Assembly (NCBI RefSeq): GCF_012726295.1
Contig: NZ_JABAOB010000006.1
Span: 310,001 to 374,000 of the forward strand
DNA from: Chitinophaga sp. Ak27
GTDB taxonomy: Bacteria > Bacteroidota > Bacteroidia > Chitinophagales > Chitinophagaceae
Direction: 5' to 3'
Length of the DNA stretch: 64,000 nt
Of the stretch, positions 58,106 to 64,000 are shown one piece after another. Positions within the stretch are counted from its first letter, which is position 1; the number at the start of each line of letters is the position of its first letter. A model generated the notes under the pieces. It saw nothing but the letters and a program-made list of their open reading frames with translations, made no database searches and was not told the origin of the DNA. Position numbers and translations under genes: made by a program.

Positions 58106-59308
58106 CTACTTACTCTGCCTGCTATCTCTGAAAAATAACATAAATAACACCAGCACCACAGCGGCAATACCTGCAGGAATTAACCAGATACTCTGCCAGT
58201 TGTGACCATTAGCGGTTTTATAGGACGCTACAATAGGACCGGAAATTAAAAATCCGATAAGCATCCCCACGCCGTAAGTGGCCAGCGTCACAAAGCCCTG
58301 GGCAGAGCTCTTGAATTCTTCTCCCGCTATCTTATCAGTATAAATCTGACCAGTTACAAAGAAGAAGTCATAACAGATGCCATGGAGCACAATACCTATA
58401 ATCAACATCCAGTAATTGGCATCAATATTTCCATAGGCAAACAGGGTATACCGGATTACCCAGGCCAGCATACCTAATCCCAGCATCTTCTTTACGCCCA
58501 GGCGCGCAAAGAACAGGGGCATTACCAGCATAAACAGGAACTCCGACATCTGGCCCATAGATTGCTTGCCGGCAGCGGCATTCATACCTATCTCGTTTAA
58601 AAACGGATTGGTGAAATTATAATAGAATGCCAGTGGTATACAGATGGCGATGGAGGATAGAAAAAACAGCAGGTAAGAACGGTTTTTCAGCATGCGGATA
58701 GCATCTAATCCCAGGATTTCCCTTACAGAAATTTCCGTGCCTTTCTTTGACGGCGGTGTTTTGGGCAGGGTAAAGCTAAACGCTCCCAATAATAGCGAAG
58801 CAGCGGCCGCCATTTTAAAGGTGAGGTCGAGAGAACTGTTCTTTTCCCAATTTAGCCAACCGATCAGCAGGCCCGCAATGATCCATCCCGCGGTGCCAAA
58901 TACACGAATAAAGGAAAACTCCTTGCTGGGATCACGCATTTGCCGGAAAGAAATAGAATTTACCAGCGCCAGCGTAGGCATATACAGGATCATATATGCC
59001 AGCAGCAAGGGGTAAAAAGTATCGAAGCTCGTCATGCCCGAACAGGTCCATAACAGCGCAGCTCCCAGCAGGTGGATTACGCCCAGGATAATTTGTGCGG
59101 CGATAAAACGGTCGGCAATAATACCTACAATGAATGGTGCTATCACTGCACCAATAGATTGGGTCAGAAACGCTACTCCCACCTGGCTGTCGGTGGTGCC
59201 TTGCAGGTTTTTCAGCACGAAGGTGCCCAGTGTAACAAACCATGCTCCCCAAATAAAGAATTCGAGGAACATCATAAACGATAGTTGTACCCTAACAGCT
59301 AATCTCAT
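58106..59308 (-). CDS. Nucleoside permease, NupG/XapB-like MFS protein
   Basis: 400 residues with 12 membrane helices. The N-terminus LSFMMFLEFFIWGAWFVTLGTFVLKNL and LALVNSISFRQMRDPSKEFSFIRVFGTAGWIIAGLLIGWL match the nucleoside:H+ symporter family (NupG, PF03825). LHGICYDFFFVTGQIYTDK near the C-terminal half is another family mark. It takes up nucleosides by proton symport. No nucleoside catabolic gene is adjacent. Confidence 0.93.
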   Translation of the reverse strand: MRLAVRVQLSFMMFLEFFIWGAWFVTLGTFVLKNLQGTTDSQVGVAFLTQSIGAVIAPFIVGIIADRFIAAQIILGVIHLLGAALLWTCSGMTSFDTFYPLLLAYMILYMPTLALVNSISFRQMRDPSKEFSFIRVFGTAGWIIAGLLIGWLNWEKNSSLDLTFKMAAAASLLLGAFSFTLPKTPPSKKGTEISVREILGLDAIRMLKNRSYLLFFLSSIAICIPLAFYYNFTNPFLNEIGMNAAAGKQSMGQMSEFLFMLVMPLFFARLGVKKMLGLGMLAWVIRYTLFAYGNIDANYWMLIIGIVLHGICYDFFFVTGQIYTDKIAGEEFKSSAQGFVTLATYGVGMLIGFLISGPIVASYKTANGHNWQSIWLIPAGIAAVVLVLFMLFFRDSRQSK

Positions 59309-59412
59309 AACGACTAATACTTAATTTATTGCATCTTAATGAACCATTTAAGATAAATAAAAAATGATAGTTATAGTTGAAATTAATGATGGATAAAAGA
59401 AACTTTCGTTGT

Positions 59413-60141
59413 TTACAGCGTACCCCGTCTGATTGTTTTGCCTGGCATGACAGCAATGTCCGAGCCCACGGCCAGCAGAGCACCTAGTGGCTGTTGCTGC
59501 AACATGGGTTCGAGGCTATTGCCATACAAAGCACAGGCATTACAATGATATGCAAAATCGGTTACGGGATGAATTTCCCATTGAGGATGCGTGACCTGGT
59601 ATTCGCTGGTGCTGTATGCGTTCAGCTGGGTATATCCCCAGTAATGTTCAGTAATAAATTCGGCTTCGCTGCCCGGCAATATGGATTGGGTGGCCTGTAG
59701 CGCGGTAGCAGATAAATGGTTCCATTCATTTTCAACTTTCCACCGGTAGCTAACCTTGAGGCTGTGTGCATCGGGATATTGCCAGCTATGACTCATTTCG
59801 TAGGTAGCATACCTTTCGCGGTAAATGCTGTTGGCTACCAGGGTGATAAGTGGTTTGGGAACCAGTTCTTTTACAAATACCACTCCTCTTTTCCAGGTAC
59901 CGCTTTCCTTGTAGCGAACGTAGAAACGAAGATTAACCTCTTCAAAAGTACGATGGCCAGGTAAACTGAAGCCTCTTACCCGGGTATTTTCGAAGAGAAA
60001 TCCTACCAGGCTGATATAGTGGGTGTTATTCCAGGTGTCGAGTTCTGTATGTGCTGGCAGCCAGTGGCGGAGCACTGCCGGATCAGCTTCAAAATTGATC
60101 ATCAACAGCTTTTTCCAGGCAGCGGTAAGGAACGGGCGCAT
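59413..60141 (-). CDS. DUF2071 (YqjF) family protein
   Basis: 242 residues. Signature elements: FLTAAWKKLLMINFEADPAVLRHWLPAHTELDTWNNTHYISLVGFLFENTRVRGFSLPGHRTFEEVNLRFYVR region at the N-terminus and ALYGNSLEPMLQQQP near the C-terminus. The fold is related to acetoacetate decarboxylase but the catalytic function of DUF2071 is unknown. It starts 2 bp after the nth stop codon on the same strand, so the two genes are co-transcribed. Confidence 0.9.
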   Translation of the reverse strand: MRPFLTAAWKKLLMINFEADPAVLRHWLPAHTELDTWNNTHYISLVGFLFENTRVRGFSLPGHRTFEEVNLRFYVRYKESGTWKRGVVFVKELVPKPLITLVANSIYRERYATYEMSHSWQYPDAHSLKVSYRWKVENEWNHLSATALQATQSILPGSEAEFITEHYWGYTQLNAYSTSEYQVTHPQWEIHPVTDFAYHCNACALYGNSLEPMLQQQPLGALLAVGSDIAVMPGKTIRRGTL

Positions 60142-60143
60142 GA

Positions 60144-60791
60144 TTAACTGGCTTTTACAAGTTTGGCGTAATACTTACAGGCCGGGCGAAGCCCGCATTC
60201 TCCGCATTTGGGATTTCTGGCCACGCAAATATAGCGGCCATGCAGGATAAGCCAGTGGTGGGCGATGTACACCTTTTCTTTGGGTATATGTTTAATGAGT
60301 TGTAGTTCGGTTTGCAGGGGTGTTTTGGCGTTGGTAGTCAGGCCAATGCGTGCCGATACCCGGAATACATGGGTATCCACAGCCATATTGGGTTGCTGGT
60401 GTACCACGGAAGTAATAACATTGGCGGTTTTCCGTCCTACGCCGGGTAATTTCACCAGTTCTGGTACCGTGGCAGGGATTTCTCCATTAAAGTCCTCTAC
60501 CACCATGTTGGCCATGCCAATCAGGTGTTTCGTTTTATTATTGGGATAGCTGATGCTGCGGATAAGTGGGAACAGATCATCGAACGTGGCTTTACTGAGG
60601 GCGTATACGTCCGGATATTGCTCAAAGATGGCCGGGGTGGTCATATTTACACGTTTATCTGTGCATTGCGCAGACAGGATAACAGCTACCAGTAATTGGT
60701 ATGGATTGTCGTAGATCAGTTCTGTTTCGGCATTGGGCGCATGTTCCTCAAAGTACTTGAGAACAAACGCATAGCGCTCTTTTTGAGTCAT
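60144..60791 (-). CDS. nth: Endonuclease III (DNA glycosylase/AP lyase)
   Basis: 215 residues, normal length. HhH-GPD motif LPGVGRKTANVI with catalytic Lys121 and AVDTHVFRVSAR with Asp139. The [4Fe-4S] cluster ligands are Cys189, Cys196, Cys199 and Cys205 (C-X6-C-X2-C-X5-C). It removes oxidised pyrimidines and nicks abasic sites in base-excision repair. Upstream partner of the DUF2071 gene. Confidence 0.97.
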   Translation of the reverse strand: MTQKERYAFVLKYFEEHAPNAETELIYDNPYQLLVAVILSAQCTDKRVNMTTPAIFEQYPDVYALSKATFDDLFPLIRSISYPNNKTKHLIGMANMVVEDFNGEIPATVPELVKLPGVGRKTANVITSVVHQQPNMAVDTHVFRVSARIGLTTNAKTPLQTELQLIKHIPKEKVYIAHHWLILHGRYICVARNPKCGECGLRPACKYYAKLVKAS

Positions 60792-60830
60792 GCCCTAAAG
60801 ATAGGAAAAATGAAAAAAGTAAGCAGCGGG

Positions 60831-61046
60831 CTACTTTTTTTCAGTTTGCTTGTTGCTGGCATAATCAAAGATCAGCTGGAGGGTAGATGGCCGGGGAGTA
60901 TAGCATACTGTATTCAGTGCTGCTGCGGTGTCTTTAAAGCGGGCTTGTTCTTCCTGGGTTAAGGAAAGTTCCTCCTGGTGATGTTTTAGGTCGCTTTTTG
61001 TAACCAGACACAGGGTAGACAGTACAGAAAGTGTAAAATTACTCAT
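60831..61046 (-). CDS. Small hypothetical protein, 71 residues
   Basis: Unrecognised. The N-terminus NFTLSVLSTLCLVTK is weakly hydrophobic; the rest is polar with a helix QEEQARFKDTAAALNTV and a Lys-rich end. The frame fills the gap between nth and divIC and nothing competes with it, but length alone does not prove coding. Function unknown. Confidence 0.5.
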   Translation of the reverse strand: MSNFTLSVLSTLCLVTKSDLKHHQEELSLTQEEQARFKDTAAALNTVCYTPRPSTLQLIFDYASNKQTEKK

Positions 61047-61154
61047 GCATTATTGTTTTAGTAAAAAGAATAGGTTCTATTTTATAACGGAGATAAAGTG
61101 GAATCTATTGTTAATTTAAGATAAATTTTTAAGAAATGCAAGAGGGCGCCAGGG

Positions 61155-61466
61155 CTATTGTTGTGGGGCGGGGGTGATAATGAAAAGGTCTTCATTATCT
61201 TTTTTCATATAATATTTTTCGCGGGCAAATTTCTCCAGTTTTTCGGGGCTGGAAAGGAGTTCCTGTTGTTCTTCCCGGGTTTGTTTGATTTCCTGGATAA
61301 AAAAGGCTTTCTGTTCTTCCAGTTTATTTACCTCAGACTGAAACTGGTACTGCGACATGAGGTTGGTTTTGTCCAGGAAGGATATCCAGATAACAAATGC
61401 CGCGAATGCTATGAAGAACTTGTTCTTCAGAAAAGCCGGCACTTTTATGGATTTAAACCTGGACAT
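61155..61466 (-). CDS. divIC: Septum formation initiator, FtsB/DivIC family
   Basis: 103 residues. One N-terminal membrane helix (FFIAFAAFVIWISFL) is followed by a coiled coil (QSEVNKLEEQKAFFIQEIKQTREEQQELL) and the conserved LEKFAREKYYMKKDNEDLFII, the FtsB/DivIC signature. It is a bitopic division protein that binds FtsL and FtsQ at the septum. It lies 90 bp downstream of eno, the order seen in many bacteria. The symbol ftsB would be equally valid. Confidence 0.92.
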   Translation of the reverse strand: MSRFKSIKVPAFLKNKFFIAFAAFVIWISFLDKTNLMSQYQFQSEVNKLEEQKAFFIQEIKQTREEQQELLSSPEKLEKFAREKYYMKKDNEDLFIITPAPQQ

Positions 61467-61484
61467 AAGGCAATTTACTAAAGA

Positions 61485-61538
61485 ATTACGAATTACAAAT
61501 GACGTATTTACAGTAATACGCCCTTTGTAATTCGTAAT
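61485..61538 (-). terminator. Hairpin between eno and divIC
   Basis: 15-bp perfect arms ATTACGAATTACAAA / TTTGTAATTCGTAAT with an inner CGTATT/AATACG stem, 18 bp after the eno stop. Without a clear T-run, it may attenuate rather than end transcription into divIC. Confidence 0.6.
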
Positions 61539-61556
61539 ATGATTGCTCCCGGAGGA

Positions 61557-62873
<1,317 letters not shown>

Positions 62874-62888
62874 TTATTTGGTTCTCAG

Positions 62889-62945
62889 CGCTTAGCGCTT
62901 TAGCGGGCGAGTAAGACCAGGGCTAAAAGCGACCAAGGGCTAAGC
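62889..62945 (-). terminator. Imperfect hairpin overlapping the gldA stop
   Basis: GCTTAGcGCTTTAGC on the left pairs imperfectly with GGCTAAAAGC and GGGCTAAGC on the right; the right arm includes the gldA stop codon. Lies between gldA and eno on the same strand. Confidence 0.4.
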
Positions 62946-63854
62946 ACTTTTCGTTAGTTCCCGGAATATGGTTTCCAGGCTTTGTGAATTGCTCTGCAAA
63001 GAAAGTATGTTCCGGTTATTAATCAAAGCAAATTGTAAGAGGTTTTTTCTCACCTCATCCACTTCCCCGGTAAATAACTGCCAGCTTTGGTCTTCCCTGG
63101 CCACCACGCGGCTAATGCCGCCTATCGTCATCAGTTCGGCTTCCGTAACGGATTCGCCAAATGTAACCATTAAATAACCCTGGGAGCCATTTTGCTGCTG
63201 TAAGAGGGATAACTTGTCATCGGCAATAATTTTCCCTTTGTTGATGATGATAACCCGGTCACAGAGCGCTTCTACCTCTTGCATAATGTGGGTAGAGAGG
63301 ATGACCGTCTTGTTGGCGCCCAATTCCCTGATCAACCGGCGGATATCTGCCAGCTGGTTAGGATCCAGTCCTGTAGTGGGTTCATCCAGTATCAGCACCT
63401 CCGGATCATGTAAGAGCGCCTGTGCAAGCCCAACCCGTTGTTTATATCCATTGGATAAAGCGCCGATTTTCTTGTGTTGTTCCGGCTGGAGGCCCGTTAA
63501 CCGGATTACCTCCATTATCCGCTGCGCACCTGCCTTGCCCAGCTGATGGATGCCGGCCACGAATTCCAGGAATTCCCTGATATACATATCATAATACAGG
63601 GGATTAGACTCTGGCAGGTAACCTACTCTTTTACGTACTTCCAGCGATTCGGTAACGATATCAAATCCACATACACTGGCTTTCCCGCTGGTAGGCGGCA
63701 AAAAGCCGGTAATCATTTTCATGGTAGTAGATTTCCCCGCGCCATTTGGTCCCAGGAAGCCGGTAATTTCCCCTTTTTTAAGCGTAAAGGAAATGGCATC
63801 TACCGCCCGTTGTTCGCCGTATACTTTACTGAGTTCTGATACCTGGATAGACAT
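62940..63854 (-). CDS. gldA: Gliding-motility-type ABC transporter ATP-binding protein GldA
   Basis: 304 residues. Walker A GPNGAGKSTT near residue 37, KRVGYLPESNPLYYDMYIREFLEFVAGIH, signature LSNGYKQRVGLAQALL, Walker B VLILDEPTTGLDP, then the DrrA-like C-terminal extension. The YLPESNPLYYDM segment and length fit GldA, the ATPase that works with GldF and GldG in gliding motility. The partner genes are not in the window; a general ABC-2 exporter ATPase is the alternative. The Met at 63854 (MSIQVSELSKVYG) is used instead of one 24 bp upstream. Confidence 0.85.
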   Translation of the reverse strand: MSIQVSELSKVYGEQRAVDAISFTLKKGEITGFLGPNGAGKSTTMKMITGFLPPTSGKASVCGFDIVTESLEVRKRVGYLPESNPLYYDMYIREFLEFVAGIHQLGKAGAQRIMEVIRLTGLQPEQHKKIGALSNGYKQRVGLAQALLHDPEVLILDEPTTGLDPNQLADIRRLIRELGANKTVILSTHIMQEVEALCDRVIIINKGKIIADDKLSLLQQQNGSQGYLMVTFGESVTEAELMTIGGISRVVAREDQSWQLFTGEVDEVRKNLLQFALINNRNILSLQSNSQSLETIFRELTKSA

Positions 63855-64000
63855 GTATGCTTGCACGTTTTGCGGCAACTAATGTACTATAAAAAGAGGA
63901 TAAAGTATAAAGCCCCCGCATATGCAGCAGCAGCAAGCTGCTTCACCCGCCGGCAGTAATTGGTAACTGTGAAGGACACATAACCTTTTCCCTTTTTCCT
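63855..64000. other. Right-edge intergenic sequence
   Basis: 146 bp upstream of gldA. A short AGCAGC-rich hairpin (GCAGC..GCTGC near 63922-63935) is visible, but no gene or clear promoter box. Confidence 0.4.

Overview
The window is a gene-dense stretch of a Bacteroidota chromosome, most likely from the family Chitinophagaceae and close to Chitinophaga. This is inferred from the gene families: SusD/RagB, GldA, the eno-divIC pair, head-GIN/DUF2807, a YNR/YDR-Gly-rich protein, a PaaN-type dehydrogenase, and many AraC regulators. It also fits the promoter style (TAnnTTTG -7 boxes, weak Shine-Dalgarno). I see no insertion sequence, prophage, rRNA or CRISPR array. There is one tRNA.

Layout. 1-3 kb: the 3' end of a SusD lipoprotein gene, a DUF5690 membrane protein and tatA. 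3.3-10.3 kb (minus strand): a cobamide locus with a BtuB-like TonB receptor, a small DUF6580 membrane protein, a beta-propeller lipoprotein, then cobU-cobT-cobS-cobC for nucleotide-loop assembly. 10.4-14 kb: a TPR membrane protein, an EamA exporter, and an Fsr-like MFS exporter behind a FadR-type GntR regulator; a shared palindrome lies in front of both of the last two. 14.1-18.8 kb: a sterol-desaturase-family enzyme, an S9 peptidase, an AraC regulator and a DUF983 protein. 18.9-23.4 kb: a MacAB-TolC-type tripartite ABC exporter. 23.4-30 kb: small exported or hypothetical proteins, two more AraC regulators each divergent from a small metabolic unit, an SMI1/KNR4 protein, and a DoxX-polysaccharide deacetylase pair. 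30-32.7 kb: a DegT aminotransferase divergent from a PglD-like acetyltransferase, then an alpha/beta hydrolase. 32.8-43.2 kb (minus strand): tRNA-Arg(CCU), an acyl-CoA synthetase, a 2TM protein, a YceI lipoprotein, PaaN, a TPR protein, DUF1015-serC, a zinc phospholipase C-like protein and DUF502. 43.3-50.1 kb: a self-contained RND efflux operon, tetR-tolC-adaptor-permease, with an inverted repeat over the tetR promoter. 50.4-53.1 kb: kynureninase followed 9 bp later by a protein made of about 25 YNR/YDR-glycine repeats fused to a 2H phosphoesterase (2'-5' RNA ligase-like) domain. 53.2-64 kb: a head-GIN lipoprotein, a Bax-inhibitor-1 family protein, a fused 2-oxoacid oxidoreductase gamma/alpha subunit without its beta partner, a secreted DUF6134-like protein, a nucleoside permease, DUF2071-nth, divIC-eno and gldA.

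How the genes work together. The clearest pathway is cobamide uptake and remodelling: outer-membrane import by BtuB, surface capture by the propeller lipoprotein, a candidate inner-membrane carrier (DUF6580), and reattachment of a lower base by CobU/T/S/C. No cobalamin riboswitch is recognisable. Two independent three-component exporters, ABC-driven and proton-driven, are complete. The most unusual object is the low-complexity RGG/Tyr-rich 2H phosphoesterase, and the most testable regulatory signals are the GntR and TetR palindromes and the -7 boxes abutting AraC start codons. Start sites were often moved inward from the longest reading frame where a signal peptide, conserved N-terminus, hairpin or promoter requires it.
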